Assembly (NCBI RefSeq): GCF_000023465.1 | Contig: NC_014041.1 | Coordinates: 496,001 to 560,000, forward strand | Direction: 5' to 3' | Length of the DNA stretch: 64,000 nt | Origin: Zunongwangia profunda SM-A87 | GTDB lineage: Bacteria; Bacteroidota; Bacteroidia; Flavobacteriales; Flavobacteriaceae | In this document: in pieces, positions 1 to 8,625 of the stretch | Layout: each line of letters opens with the position of its first letter | How positions within the stretch are numbered: the first letter of the stretch is position 1 | The notes under the pieces: model-generated | Told to the model about the DNA's origin: nothing | The model's input: only the letters and a program-made list of their open reading frames with translations | Database searches by the model: none | Made by a program: the position numbers and the translations under genes

Positions 1-330
1 GGACTCGTTTTTACGGGTTATCCCAACAAGCTGGTAAAAAGTAAACATTTGCAATCCAGTTCACAGCTGCTGTTTAGTGTTTTTAGGGATTACGAAGAGG
101 ATAATTTATTGTATTTACAATCTTTTAGAGAAACTTTTGAGCATCAGCTCGAAGAAGGAAGGTTGCGACAGGCTTTGGAGCGAATTAATAATCAAAAAAT
201 GATCTGGCGAAATTGTGAAAAGCCTACACCTTTTTCTTTTCCAATTATCACCGATCGATTACGTGAGAAATTATCCTCGGAAAAACTGGAAGATCGTATC
301 CGGAAAATGATGAAAAGCCTGGATAGTTAG
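1..330 (+). CDS. C-terminal end of an Lhr-type, ligase-associated DEXH-box helicase (partial)
   Basis: The reading frame is open from base 1 to the TAG at 328-330, so the start lies outside the window. About 109 residues are present. They resemble the extreme C-terminus of the ligase-associated DNA damage response helicases (Lhr family): a VFTGYP-like stretch, then SSSQLLFSVFRDYEEDNLL, and near the end PTPFSFPIITDRL, which matches the PTPL(A/S)FPL(I)xxRL signature of that family. The family is an ATP-dependent 3'-5' helicase acting in DNA repair with an ATP-dependent ligase and an exonuclease-like partner. None of the helicase core motifs are in the window, so the call rests on C-terminal similarity only. 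Confidence 0.7.
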   Translation, partial: GLVFTGYPNKLVKSKHLQSSSQLLFSVFRDYEEDNLLYLQSFRETFEHQLEEGRLRQALERINNQKMIWRNCEKPTPFSFPIITDRLREKLSSEKLEDRIRKMMKSLDS

Positions 331-341
331 ACACTAGATAT

Positions 342-709
342 TAGATCGCTACGCTGTTAGCATAAGAAAGTCCAGATAAAAAATTCAGGAATCAGGATAA
401 AATTTTGAGTTTTTAATGTGGAATTTTGAATGACTGCAAACTGTATAATGTATTGTGAAAACGGACTTCTCGATACAACAAATTTCTCCATTTCATTTTC
501 GAAATCTGTCACTCGAAGTGACATCATCTAATTTTCAGTTCAAGTGATTTTGAGGGACGAAAAATTGTATCAAAAACTAGAAAGCGCTTCGCTGTTATAA
601 GATAGAATATGGAAAAGCGATAAGAGAGCCCAGATAAAAGGTTCAAGGATCAGGATAAAATTTTGAGTTTTTAATGTGGAATTTCGAGTGGCTGTAAACT
701 GTAAACTTT
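342..709. repeat. Pair of imperfect direct repeats in a gene-free stretch
   Basis: The 443 bases between the helicase fragment and the next gene hold no credible gene. Two related copies of about 90-110 bases lie at about 342-450 and 580-709. Shared blocks include CTGTTA near the start, CCAGATAAA, then a run of about 30 bases around 390-425 and 651-682 (ATCAGGATAAAATTTTGAGT, then TTTTTAATGTGGAATTT), and finally GCAAACTGTA versus GTAAACTGTA. The copies are diverged, so this looks like an old intergenic repeat rather than a recent duplication. Confidence 0.6.
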
Positions 710-773
710 TTTGAATATTGAATCTTTTTAAGCTGATGGCCGACTGCTGAATGCTATGTGCTGTTAGTTTAAG

Positions 774-1286
774 CTATTTTTTCAATCTTTGATTCACCTT
801 ATTTCTTACCAACTCGGTTGTGATTCCAAATAAAACATGAGCGATGAGCTCATTTGCTTGCATTTTTATGGGCACATCTGTAGGTTTATCTTTAAGACCT
901 AAAATAGGTAAAGAGGTTTGATGAGTAGAAATCCAGGTTGAGGTTCCCATAATAATTCCTTGGGCAAGATTCAATTCATCTTTATCTTTTTTTCCATAGC
1001 CATAGGCCGCACCTGCACTGGCGCCTACTGGAAAGTTCACCAGTTGCTCAGCTAGTTCCTCGTTTTGTACACTTATGGGGGTTCCAGTGATTTTAGTGGA
1101 AAGATGATCCAAAATTTTAAGCTGTGCGCTTCGATTTTCAGCTTTTCTAACCGGTAAAAAATATTCTACCAAACCCTTTACCGCGCCACCTGCTAATCCG
1201 CCAATAGCACCGGCGATCAAACTTCGGGTAGTTTTATTATTGATTGTAGGATTGCTTTTTAAGTGTTCTAAAAACATAGATTCCAA
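774..1286 (-). CDS. DUF1440 (YagU-like) small membrane protein
   Basis: A 170-residue protein with a glycine-rich hydrophobic segment near residues 23-45 (AGAIGGLAGGAVKGLVEYF) and another glycine/alanine-rich segment in the middle. The C-terminal half lines up by eye with E. coli YagU (DUF1440): a GxxMG/GxxAG segment, then SxPxxGL, a short gap with an acidic/amide residue, and HxxFxxxxExxRxxxxxR at the end. YagU is an inner-membrane protein linked to acid resistance, but its mechanism is not known. The gene stands alone, divergent from the amidase gene at 1377. The family call is moderate; function is not established. Confidence 0.55.
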   Translation of the reverse strand: MESMFLEHLKSNPTINNKTTRSLIAGAIGGLAGGAVKGLVEYFLPVRKAENRSAQLKILDHLSTKITGTPISVQNEELAEQLVNFPVGASAGAAYGYGKKDKDELNLAQGIIMGTSTWISTHQTSLPILGLKDKPTDVPIKMQANELIAHVLFGITTELVRNKVNQRLKK

Positions 1287-1376
1287 TTTATATTAAAGCT
1301 ATTTAATATTGAACGCTTCTGCAATCATTTAACAATCATTTGACAGGAACTTAAAAAAATAAACTATTTTTAAAAT

Positions 1377-2162
1377 ATGAGTACACCACCAAATTTAAAA
1401 GTAGCGATTATTCAGGCCAATTTAAAATGGGAAGATGCCAACGCAAACCGAAGTTTTTTCAGTAAAGAAATAGCGGCTTTAAGCGATGCTGTAGAGCTTA
1501 TTGTGTTGCCCGAGATGTTTACCACAGGTTTTAGTATGAATGCTGAAAATCTTGCCGAAAAGAAACAGGGTCAAACATTACTATGGATGCAGGAGCAGGC
1601 AAAACTGAAAAATGCAGCGATCACGGGAAGTGTAATTGTTACTGAAAATGGGCAGTTCTACAATCGCTTATTTTTTGTCTTTCCAGACGGTACGGTGCAG
1701 AAATATGATAAGCGGCATACATTTACTTTGGCTAAGGAAGATCAAACGTATACGGCAGGAACAAAGCGTTTAATTGTAAATTATAGAGGCTGGAAAATTT
1801 GTCCGCTTATTTGTTATGACCTTAGATTTCCTGTTTGGGCTAGAAACACAGAGGAGTATGATCTCTTGATTTATGTGGCCAACTGGCCTAAAAAGCGGGT
1901 TGCCGCATGGGATGCCTTATTAAAAGCAAGAGCAATTGAAAACATGAGTTTTTGTATTGGTGTAAACCGCGTAGGTGAAGATGGTGATGGATATGTTTAT
2001 AATGGGCATAGCGCTGTGTACGATTGCCTTGGTGAAAATCTAACTGATCAAAATGACGAAACTGAGTTTTCTAAAGAAATTACGCTAGACAAAAATCATC
2101 TTGAAAAAACACGAGATCAGCTTAAATTTTTGCAGGATCGCGATAAGTTTAGATTAATCTAG
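1377..2162 (+). CDS. Omega-amidase-type carbon-nitrogen hydrolase (nitrilase superfamily)
   Basis: A 261-residue single-domain nitrilase-fold enzyme. The Glu-Lys-Cys triad is visible: Glu in VLPEMFTTGFSM (about residue 42), Lys in YDKRHTF (about 107) and nucleophile Cys146 in ICYDLRFP. Bacterial YafV-like proteins of this length and motif set are omega-amidases, which hydrolyse alpha-ketoglutaramate or alpha-keto-methylthiobutyramide to the keto acid and ammonia and so act in metabolite repair and methionine salvage. Substrate cannot be proved from motifs. The last nine bases overlap tail-to-tail with the lipoprotein gene on the other strand. Confidence 0.85.
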   Translation: MSTPPNLKVAIIQANLKWEDANANRSFFSKEIAALSDAVELIVLPEMFTTGFSMNAENLAEKKQGQTLLWMQEQAKLKNAAITGSVIVTENGQFYNRLFFVFPDGTVQKYDKRHTFTLAKEDQTYTAGTKRLIVNYRGWKICPLICYDLRFPVWARNTEEYDLLIYVANWPKKRVAAWDALLKARAIENMSFCIGVNRVGEDGDGYVYNGHSAVYDCLGENLTDQNDETEFSKEITLDKNHLEKTRDQLKFLQDRDKFRLI

Positions 2163-3767
2163 GTAAAATTGATAAACTTCATCAAAATTGGCCCGTGTTT
2201 GTAAAGTGTCTGGATAATAGCTTATTTTTTCAGGCTTTCTACGTTCTAACCAGCTACCAGTATCCCAGTATCCATTTTGGTTTTCGTCGTAGATAATTCT
2301 TAGAAAGTAATTCCCGGGGTTTATATGTTCAAAGGTGAACTGGTTGCCTTCTTTTAAAATGTGCTGTTTTACAATCTCTCCTTTTAAAGTGGTTAACTGA
2401 ACAATCATAGGATAGCTTCGAACATTTCGAAGGGACATGATAATGCTGCCATATTCAGAGAGTGGTTTGGTAGTTAATTTCTGACTTATGGTATCGTTTT
2501 GATCACCAAACAAGTCGGTTAAAGATCCCGGTAAGGCTTTAAAATAGTAAGTCCCCTCTGGTTCTTTATCGAAATAAATTTCTAACTGATTCTCTAAACC
2601 TCTAAGTTCAGAAGTAAAATTAACTTCAACAGAGTCTTTGTCTAAAATTGTGATAAGCGCATCATTTTTTTCAACCAGGGGAGTATTTGCTTTTAACAAT
2701 AATGGTTGATTGTATTCTATTTTCCCAGAAGGTTCAGCTTGTATATTTAGAGAATCTCGTGCTAACTGTGCCATTCTTATATAAACGGTATCGCGCTGGC
2801 GCGGAGTAACATATTCTAAAGATACACTATCGGTTTCAATAGGATCCCTAAACCAATAATAAAGCGTATCGGTTTTAGCATCGCGCGTAATTCTGGATAC
2901 CGGCGGATCCATTGGCGGATATAAAAAATTCAACTCTAAATCGTTTAAATTAGGGATGCCCTGGTAGCCAATAAGTAACTGCCTTCCTTTAAAAAGTTTG
3001 GGTCTCTTTACCTCAAAAGCCAATTCTTCCTGAAAAATAGAAATCGTATAAATACTATCGGTAGGAATGCTAATAGGATGATCTAAAAAGCCAATTTTGT
3101 CTTTTGCGGGATTAAATTTATAATTGGCGTTATCGTCTAAAATAGCGACCATCTGATATTTTCCTGCCTTTAAATTTTCCAGGTCGAAATTTACACTACT
3201 ATCGCGAGTGTAAGCTACATAGCGTGGAATTTCATTGTAAACTACAGAATCGGTATAGGTGGAGTCCATCTCGTACAGAAATATCGAAACGAACTCTGGT
3301 GTTTCTTTTAAATATGCATCTTCAATAAATCCTGAAACTTCTAAAGAATCAATATAATCCCCTGTGCTGAAAACATATTTAAAATAAGGGTAAGGATTTC
3401 CTTCGTTATTATCCACGATACTTTTTCCAAAATTTATGGCGTAAGTAGTATTTTCTCTAAGGGTATCGGTAATCTCGATTTTTACATCTTTCCTGGCCTG
3501 GCCTAACGGAAGAATATTCGGCTTAGGATCCATAGGGGGAGAAATGATGATTTGTTGTTGTGGATTTTCGAGTTTAATAAACTCGTTAAAAAGAATACTA
3601 ATTTCTTTAGCATCAAAGTTTGTGGTGTAATTCTCTGGGTTTGCTCTTATAAAACGCGGTGGTTCTTCGTCTATCGGGCCACCTTCAGGCATTCCTTTTT
3701 TGGCACATCTTACCACAGATGTGATTACTACAATAAAAAGAATAAAGTTGAAAAGCTTCCTGTTCAT
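2154..3767 (-). CDS. Ig-like (Big_5) domain lipoprotein of Bacteroidota
   Basis: A 537-residue protein with a lipoprotein signal: a hydrophobic stretch FILFIVVITSVVRC with Cys21 as lipidation site, followed by AKKGMPEGGPIDEEPPRF. The 'PEGGPxDxxPP' start and the following N-terminal domain with 'EISILFNEFIKL' are typical of the SbsA/Big_5 Ig-like lipoproteins found throughout Bacteroidota. The rest is beta-rich with repeated DTLR/DTLY-type strands and a C-terminal prealbumin-like segment (NPGNYFLRIIYDENQNGYWDTG). Role unknown; probably envelope-associated. It lies 84 bases downstream of the ComF gene on the same strand. Confidence 0.75.
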   Translation of the reverse strand: MNRKLFNFILFIVVITSVVRCAKKGMPEGGPIDEEPPRFIRANPENYTTNFDAKEISILFNEFIKLENPQQQIIISPPMDPKPNILPLGQARKDVKIEITDTLRENTTYAINFGKSIVDNNEGNPYPYFKYVFSTGDYIDSLEVSGFIEDAYLKETPEFVSIFLYEMDSTYTDSVVYNEIPRYVAYTRDSSVNFDLENLKAGKYQMVAILDDNANYKFNPAKDKIGFLDHPISIPTDSIYTISIFQEELAFEVKRPKLFKGRQLLIGYQGIPNLNDLELNFLYPPMDPPVSRITRDAKTDTLYYWFRDPIETDSVSLEYVTPRQRDTVYIRMAQLARDSLNIQAEPSGKIEYNQPLLLKANTPLVEKNDALITILDKDSVEVNFTSELRGLENQLEIYFDKEPEGTYYFKALPGSLTDLFGDQNDTISQKLTTKPLSEYGSIIMSLRNVRSYPMIVQLTTLKGEIVKQHILKEGNQFTFEHINPGNYFLRIIYDENQNGYWDTGSWLERRKPEKISYYPDTLQTRANFDEVYQFYLD

Positions 3768-3851
3768 CTTTAAAAGCGCTATGATTTTTTCAGAAATTAC
3801 ACTTAAAATCCTTTCGCAAAGAAACGATTATTTTGAATTTAAACGCAACAA

Positions 3852-4532
3852 TCAAATGGTAATTGCCATAGTGGCGATACTGATTTTAATTTTTTCTGAT
3901 TTTCTTAAACATCCAATGCAGGCTTCTAATGTTGCGCCAGTGGTTAAAATATCGTCCACCAGCAGAATATGTTTGCCAGAAATTGCCGAAGTATCCGTAA
4001 GTTGAAAGGATTGCTCCATAAGGTTCCATCTTGATATTCGATTTTTAAAAGCTTGTTTTCTGGACGAACTTACCTTGAGAAGAAGGTCATCACGATAGTT
4101 GGCATTTAAACTTTTCGCAATTTCTTTTCCAAAACCTTCTACCTGGTTATAGCCACGCTGTTTAAGACGATTTTTGTGTAAAGGAACAGGAACAATTATG
4201 TCTACAGCATTAAATCTTGCGCTATTTTTGAGAATTTCCCCAGTCCATTCCCCTAAAAAATAGCTTATTTCAAATTGTCTCTTATATTTGAGGTTGTGAA
4301 GCAGTACCTGTACCATGTTCTTCTTGCGAAAAACGAGCAAGGCGTATGCGGCATTAATGGGAGTCCTGCCATAAAATACTTTATCGGCCTGATTTTCGTT
4401 ATCAGTTAGATAATTAGTAAGTGGGAGTTGATGTAAGCAAGCGGTACAGATCACTTTTTCATGATCCACCAAGGGCCTTTCGCAGCAATTGCAGGTTTTA
4501 GGATAAAACAGATTTATGAAATCGTGAAACAT
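3852..4532 (-). CDS. ComF family phosphoribosyltransferase-like protein
   Basis: A 226-residue protein with the ComF layout. An N-terminal four-cysteine zinc-finger-like region (CNCC, then CTAC, about residues 14-33) is followed by a phosphoribosyltransferase domain ending in the PRPP-binding motif LLVDDILTTGAT (about residues 190-201). The 'RGYNQ' motif (KQRGYNQVEGFGKEIA), also typical of ComF, is present. ComF proteins are needed for DNA uptake in naturally competent bacteria, and their wider presence suggests a role in DNA processing. Divergent from the coiled-coil gene at 4594. Confidence 0.88.
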   Translation of the reverse strand: MFHDFINLFYPKTCNCCERPLVDHEKVICTACLHQLPLTNYLTDNENQADKVFYGRTPINAAYALLVFRKKNMVQVLLHNLKYKRQFEISYFLGEWTGEILKNSARFNAVDIIVPVPLHKNRLKQRGYNQVEGFGKEIAKSLNANYRDDLLLKVSSSRKQAFKNRISRWNLMEQSFQLTDTSAISGKHILLVDDILTTGATLEACIGCLRKSEKIKISIATMAITI

Positions 4533-4593
4533 TTGTTAAGTGGTTGTTGGGGAAAGCCTTAAACCTCTAAATTTATAAAATATAAAATACTTT

Positions 4594-5478
4594 ATGATGA
4601 CTGAAAAGAAGAATAATACTGCATTAAAGATTCTTATTGGTGTCTTGGCGGTGGCTCTTATTGCGCTTACGATTTATACGATAAGATTCTATAATGAAGA
4701 AAAAGAAAATAAAGCGATTCTTCAAAAAGAAAAAACTGCCATAGAGAATGAGCTTAACGAGCTTATTGTTAAATACGATGAAGCTATTGATGAGAACGAA
4801 ATCATGGATCAAAACCTGGTTGATGCCAGAGAACGTATTAATCGCTTATTAGATTCGGTTCAGGATTACGAGGCAAATTTGGTGTTGATTACGAGATATC
4901 GAAGAGAAATAAGCAATCTTAAGGCTGAAAAAGAAAGGCTGTTTAGGGTAGTAGATAGCTTAAGCCAGCAAAACCAAAGAATGGCAATGACCATTGATAG
5001 CACTCAAACAGAGCTTTCTGAAAAAACAAGATTGTCTGATTCTTTACAATCGTCTAATCAAAGCCTTGCTAATAAAGTGAATAAGGCCTCGCAACTTAAA
5101 ATCACTGGTTTACGTGGGGAAGGTGTAATTGTAAGAAATAGCGGTAAAATTGTAGAAAATGATCGAACAAGGAGAATAGACCAGATACAGACCTGTTTTA
5201 CCATAACCGCAAATGACCTTAGTGAAGCCGGAGAAAAGAATCTTTATGTACAGGTGTATAATCCAGAAAATGAACTGGTGGGAGATAAAATAGCAGTAGA
5301 ACATGATGGCGGTGTGATGGTATACAGTGCGCAGAGTACAGTATATTATGAAAATGATGAACTAGATGTTTGTATACTGGCCAATACAGATAAAGAGAAA
5401 CTATTGGAAGGCAATTATAAAGTGTATGTTTATAACGATGCGACACTAATTGGCACAGCTTCTTTTAGTTTAAGATAA
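4594..5478 (+). CDS. Membrane-anchored coiled-coil protein, conserved unknown
   Basis: A 294-residue protein. Residues 10-28 form one hydrophobic segment (LKILIGVLAVALIALTIYT). A long charged heptad-rich coiled coil runs from about residue 33 to 165, and a beta-rich globular domain makes up the last 125 residues (KITGLRGEGVIVRNSGK to the end). The layout suggests an inner-membrane anchor with a periplasmic coiled-coil stalk. Two ATG codons stand side by side (4594 and 4597) and either could be used. I do not recognise a named family. An intrinsic terminator follows directly. Confidence 0.7.
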   Translation: MMTEKKNNTALKILIGVLAVALIALTIYTIRFYNEEKENKAILQKEKTAIENELNELIVKYDEAIDENEIMDQNLVDARERINRLLDSVQDYEANLVLITRYRREISNLKAEKERLFRVVDSLSQQNQRMAMTIDSTQTELSEKTRLSDSLQSSNQSLANKVNKASQLKITGLRGEGVIVRNSGKIVENDRTRRIDQIQTCFTITANDLSEAGEKNLYVQVYNPENELVGDKIAVEHDGGVMVYSAQSTVYYENDELDVCILANTDKEKLLEGNYKVYVYNDATLIGTASFSLR

Positions 5479-5497
5479 GAAACTCAAAATTTTAAAG

Positions 5498-5529
5498 ACC
5501 GCCATGAGTTAAATCATGGCGGTTTTTTT
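5498..5529 (+). terminator. Intrinsic terminator after the coiled-coil gene
   Basis: A perfect 10-bp stem, ACCGCCATGA with TCATGGCGGT, has a six-base loop and is followed by seven T. It sits 20 bases after the stop codon and 12 bases before glyS. The T run merges with TATTTTTG (5529-5536), which matches the flavobacterial -7 box but is only four bases from the glyS ATG. Confidence 0.85.
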
Positions 5530-5540
5530 ATTTTTGCTGT

Positions 5541-7082
5541 ATGGCAAAACAAGAAGATTCATTTAAAAACGTGATATCCCATGCTAAGGAGTATGGGTAT
5601 ATTTTTGCGTCTAGTGAAATATATGACGGATTAAGCGCGGTTTATGACTATGGTCAAAACGGTGCGGAATTAAAGAAAAACATCAAGGAATACTGGTGGA
5701 AAAGTATGGTGCAATTGCATCAAAATATTGTGGGAATTGATGCCGCAATATTAATGCATCCTACCACCTGGAAAGCTTCCGGTCACGTAGATGCCTTTAA
5801 TGATCCGCTAATCGACAATAAAGATTCTAAGAAGCGTTATCGGGCAGATGTTTTGGTTGAAGATTATGCTGAAAAAATCAACCAAAAAGCACAGAAGGAG
5901 ATAGAAAAAGCGAGAAAACGTTTTGGAGAAGCTTTTGATGAAGAGCAATTTATAGCGACTAACCCGAGAGTACAGCGATATAAAGCTGAAGAGAAGGAGA
6001 TTCTGGAACGTTTGGCAAAGTCTTTAACAGAAGAAAATTTGGCTGATGTAAAGGCGCTAATTGAAGAGTTGGGAATTGCCTGCCCTGAGAGTGGTTCTAA
6101 GAACTGGACAGATGTTAAGCAGTTTAACTTAATGTTCGGAACAAAGCTCGGAGCTTCTGCCGATAGTGCAACCGATCTTTATTTAAGGCCTGAAACAGCA
6201 CAGGGGATTTTTGTGAACTTTGCGAATGTTCAAAAAACCGGAAGAATGAAAATCCCTTTTGGGATTGCACAAATTGGTAAAGCGTTTAGGAATGAAATTG
6301 TGGCGAGACAGTTTATCTTCCGTCAACGTGAGTTTGAGCAAATGGAAATGCAATTTTTTGTACGTCCCGGGGAGGAACTCAGCTGGTTTGAAAAATGGAA
6401 AGAAACGCGCCAAAAATGGCATGCTTCTTTAGGACTTGGTGATGAAAAATATCGTTTCCACGATCACGAAAAGTTGGCACATTATGCTAATGCAGCTACA
6501 GATATTGAGTTCGACTTTCCTTTTGGATTTAAAGAATTGGAAGGGATTCATTCCCGTACCGATTTCGATTTAAAAGCACATGAGGAACATTCCGGTAAGA
6601 AACTTCGTTTTTATGATCCTGAAATGGGAGAAAATTATGTGCCTTACGTGATAGAAACTTCTATTGGTTTAGATCGTATGTTCTTAGCAGTATTTTCGGC
6701 TTCATTACAGGAAGAAGATCTTGGGGATGGAAAATCCAGAACGGTACTTAAATTGCCAGCGGTTTTAGCGCCAACAAAAGCGGCAATCTTACCGTTGGTG
6801 AAAAAGGACGGTTTGCCGGAACTAGCTCAGGAAATTGTAGAAGAACTGAAATGGGATTTTAGAGTGCAATATGATGAGAAAGATGCGGTTGGTAGACGTT
6901 ATCGTCGCCAGGATGCTGCCGGCACACCTTTATGTATTACGGTAGATCACGATTCTTTAGAAGATAAAACAGTTACTGTTCGTTATCGTGATACGATGGA
7001 ACAAAAACGAGTGCCGATTTCAGAATTAGCCTCAATCATCGATCAGGAAGTTAATTTTAAATACTGGCTTAAAAAGGCTTAG
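5541..7082 (+). CDS. glyS: Glycine--tRNA ligase (single-chain, homodimeric class II type)
   Basis: A 513-residue class II aminoacyl-tRNA synthetase of the alpha2 glycyl type, not the bacterial alpha2beta2 form. Visible signatures: YGYIFASSEIYDGLSAVYDYG at the N-terminus (glycyl-specific), LRPETAQGIFVNF and the motif 2 segment FRNEIVARQFIFRQREFEQMEMQFF, motif 3 around ETSIGLDRMF, and a C-terminal anticodon-binding domain (AILPLVKKDG to the end). It charges tRNA-Gly in the cytosol. The ATG start has no clear upstream ribosome site, which is usual in this phylum. Confidence 0.97.
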   Translation: MAKQEDSFKNVISHAKEYGYIFASSEIYDGLSAVYDYGQNGAELKKNIKEYWWKSMVQLHQNIVGIDAAILMHPTTWKASGHVDAFNDPLIDNKDSKKRYRADVLVEDYAEKINQKAQKEIEKARKRFGEAFDEEQFIATNPRVQRYKAEEKEILERLAKSLTEENLADVKALIEELGIACPESGSKNWTDVKQFNLMFGTKLGASADSATDLYLRPETAQGIFVNFANVQKTGRMKIPFGIAQIGKAFRNEIVARQFIFRQREFEQMEMQFFVRPGEELSWFEKWKETRQKWHASLGLGDEKYRFHDHEKLAHYANAATDIEFDFPFGFKELEGIHSRTDFDLKAHEEHSGKKLRFYDPEMGENYVPYVIETSIGLDRMFLAVFSASLQEEDLGDGKSRTVLKLPAVLAPTKAAILPLVKKDGLPELAQEIVEELKWDFRVQYDEKDAVGRRYRRQDAAGTPLCITVDHDSLEDKTVTVRYRDTMEQKRVPISELASIIDQEVNFKYWLKKA

Positions 7083-7100
7083 TATTTTTAAATTTGATAT

Positions 7101-7128
7101 AAAAAAAAGGCTGCAATCGCAGCCTTTT
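7101..7128. terminator. Bidirectional terminator between glyS and ferritin
   Basis: GGCTGC and GCAGCC pair around AATC. Eight A precede the stem and four T follow it, so it can end transcription in both directions between the convergent glyS and ferritin genes. A near-identical element occurs at 20811-20839. Confidence 0.8.
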
Positions 7129-7150
7129 AATCTTTTATACCTTAATAGAA

Positions 7151-7684
7151 TTAAGCAGGATTTGCTTCTTCCCGAATTTCCTTAATGCGTTCATCCAGAA
7201 AGCGAAGCCCAACATTTTCAGTATTTATTAAGTCGAATAACTCTAACGCTCTGCGCATAGTTTGTTCTTCTTCCATTTGCTCTTTCACATACCACTGTAA
7301 AAAGTTCTCAGTAGTAAGGTCACGTTTATTGCGGCATTCATAAATAATGTTATGAATACTTTTAGTAATGGCGATTTCCTGATCCAGGGCGGTTTCAAAT
7401 ATCTCTTCCAAAGATGCAAAATCATGATTGATATTGCTAACCTCAGGAGAATATGCCGTTCCACCATTATCATTAATAAAGTGGAATATTTTCATCATAT
7501 GTTCGCGTTCTTCCGCAGATTGCTCGTAGAAGAATTCAGCGCTGTAAACCAGTCCATTGTGATCACACCAGGAGGCCATTGCAAGATACGCAGCAGAAGA
7601 TTGAGCTTCCTGCTTAATTTGTTTATTTAATAAATCTAAAATATCTACATGGATAAGTAGATTTTGTCTTACAAGGTCTTTCAT
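7151..7684 (-). CDS. ftnA: Non-heme ferritin
   Basis: A 177-residue four-helix-bundle iron-storage protein. Ferroxidase-centre residues are in the expected places: Glu26 (KQEAQSSAAYLAM), Glu59 and His62 (EQSAEEREHMMKIF), and further acidic positions in EEIFETALDQEIAITKSI and EQMEEEQT. It oxidises Fe(II) and stores iron as a mineral inside a 24-mer. The N-terminus carries about nine residues more than E. coli FtnA. A -7 box (TAATTTTG on the coding strand, 7701-7708) lies just upstream, without a clear -33 element. Confidence 0.95.
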   Translation of the reverse strand: MKDLVRQNLLIHVDILDLLNKQIKQEAQSSAAYLAMASWCDHNGLVYSAEFFYEQSAEEREHMMKIFHFINDNGGTAYSPEVSNINHDFASLEEIFETALDQEIAITKSIHNIIYECRNKRDLTTENFLQWYVKEQMEEEQTMRRALELFDLINTENVGLRFLDERIKEIREEANPA

Positions 7685-7762
7685 AGAATTCGATTTTGTA
7701 CAAAATTACCTAAAAAAGAAGTAAGTCCCTAAGAATGAGATCAATTTAGAAGTAGTCTAAAC

Positions 7763-8068
7763 CTAAGCAATAACCGAGTTGATTTCCATCATGGCAAAGG
7801 TGCCGTTAAGGAGTTCTAACAGGTCGAGTATTTCTAAAGTATTGAATATAAATAAGTGTTCACGATTGCAAAGGCTTAGGATCTCTAAACCATGTACGTT
7901 GTTACCGTTTAAATGTTGCTCGATGTCAATGGACTTTAATCTATGACGAAAAGCCAGCAATTGGCAAAAAGAAAACTTTACCGTTTTATGACCAAAATCG
8001 ATATAGAATCTTCGGCTATTGTCGCACTGGCTGGCAGCGAAATATTTTGACGTATAAATCGTGTTCAT
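7763..8068 (-). CDS. Small conserved protein of unknown function
   Basis: A 101-residue protein with no signal peptide or membrane segment. It contains the segment RFYIDFGHKTVKFSFCQL and a hydrophobic C-terminal helix region (LFIFNTLEILDLLELL). It reads like the short conserved flavobacterial proteins (possibly DUF6686) often found next to ferritin, but I cannot confirm the family. It lies upstream of ferritin on the same strand, with a 78-base gap. Confidence 0.6.
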   Translation of the reverse strand: MNTIYTSKYFAASQCDNSRRFYIDFGHKTVKFSFCQLLAFRHRLKSIDIEQHLNGNNVHGLEILSLCNREHLFIFNTLEILDLLELLNGTFAMMEINSVIA

Positions 8069-8109
8069 TTGTCGCCAAAATTAATTTTAATTTAGAATAA
8101 ATCCAAATA

Positions 8110-8580
8110 TCAAATCTTAATTTGTCGATTTATTTGCTGATTTAAGGAAATAAAGGTCTCCGTTCTGGATACCCCTTCAATTCCCTGGATATTTTTATTT
8201 AATACTTTCATTAAGTGTTCATTGTCCTTACAAAGTACTTTTACGAATATCGACCAGTTTCCGGTGGTGTAGTGACATTCAATAACTTCTGGGATCTCTT
8301 TAAGTTTATTTACAGCAAGCGGGTTACTAACCGCTTTGTCCAGATAAACCCCTACAAATGCCATGGTCTTGTAACCTAATAGCCGAGGGTCTATAATTAA
8401 TCGGGAGCCTTCAATTAATCCGGATTTTTCTAACTTTCGTAATCTTTGGTGGACAGCAGCTCCTGTAATTCCTATATTCTTAGCGATTTCTAAAATAGGT
8501 CTTTTCGCGTCCTCCATAAGGAAATTAAGGATAGTTTTATCGATACCATCGATAACAACATTTTGGTCTATAATCTTCAT
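8110..8580 (-). CDS. Lrp/AsnC family transcriptional regulator
   Basis: A 156-residue protein: N-terminal winged helix-turn-helix (IDKTILNFLMEDAKRPILEIAKNIGITGAAVHQRLRKLEKSGLIEG, about residues 12-58) and a C-terminal RAM ligand-binding domain (GVYLDKAVSNPLAVNKLKEIPEVIECHYTTGNWSIFVKV). This family senses amino acids and binds DNA as a dimer or octamer. The gene follows the saccharopine dehydrogenase gene by 45 bases on the same strand, which suggests control of lysine or related amino-acid catabolism; that link is inferred. Confidence 0.92.
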   Translation of the reverse strand: MKIIDQNVVIDGIDKTILNFLMEDAKRPILEIAKNIGITGAAVHQRLRKLEKSGLIEGSRLIIDPRLLGYKTMAFVGVYLDKAVSNPLAVNKLKEIPEVIECHYTTGNWSIFVKVLCKDNEHLMKVLNKNIQGIEGVSRTETFISLNQQINRQIKI

Positions 8581-8625
8581 TTGGTTGTAGTTATAAAGCT
8601 AAAATAGGAAAAAAGATTTCATTTC

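Noticed and set aside
5529..5536. TATTTTTG as a glyS promoter -7 box
   Set aside because: It is made by the T run of the terminator and is only four bases from the ATG, which would give a leaderless transcript; no -33 element is present.
7352..7630. Plus-strand ORF inside the ferritin gene
   Set aside because: Antisense shadow of a well-supported gene.
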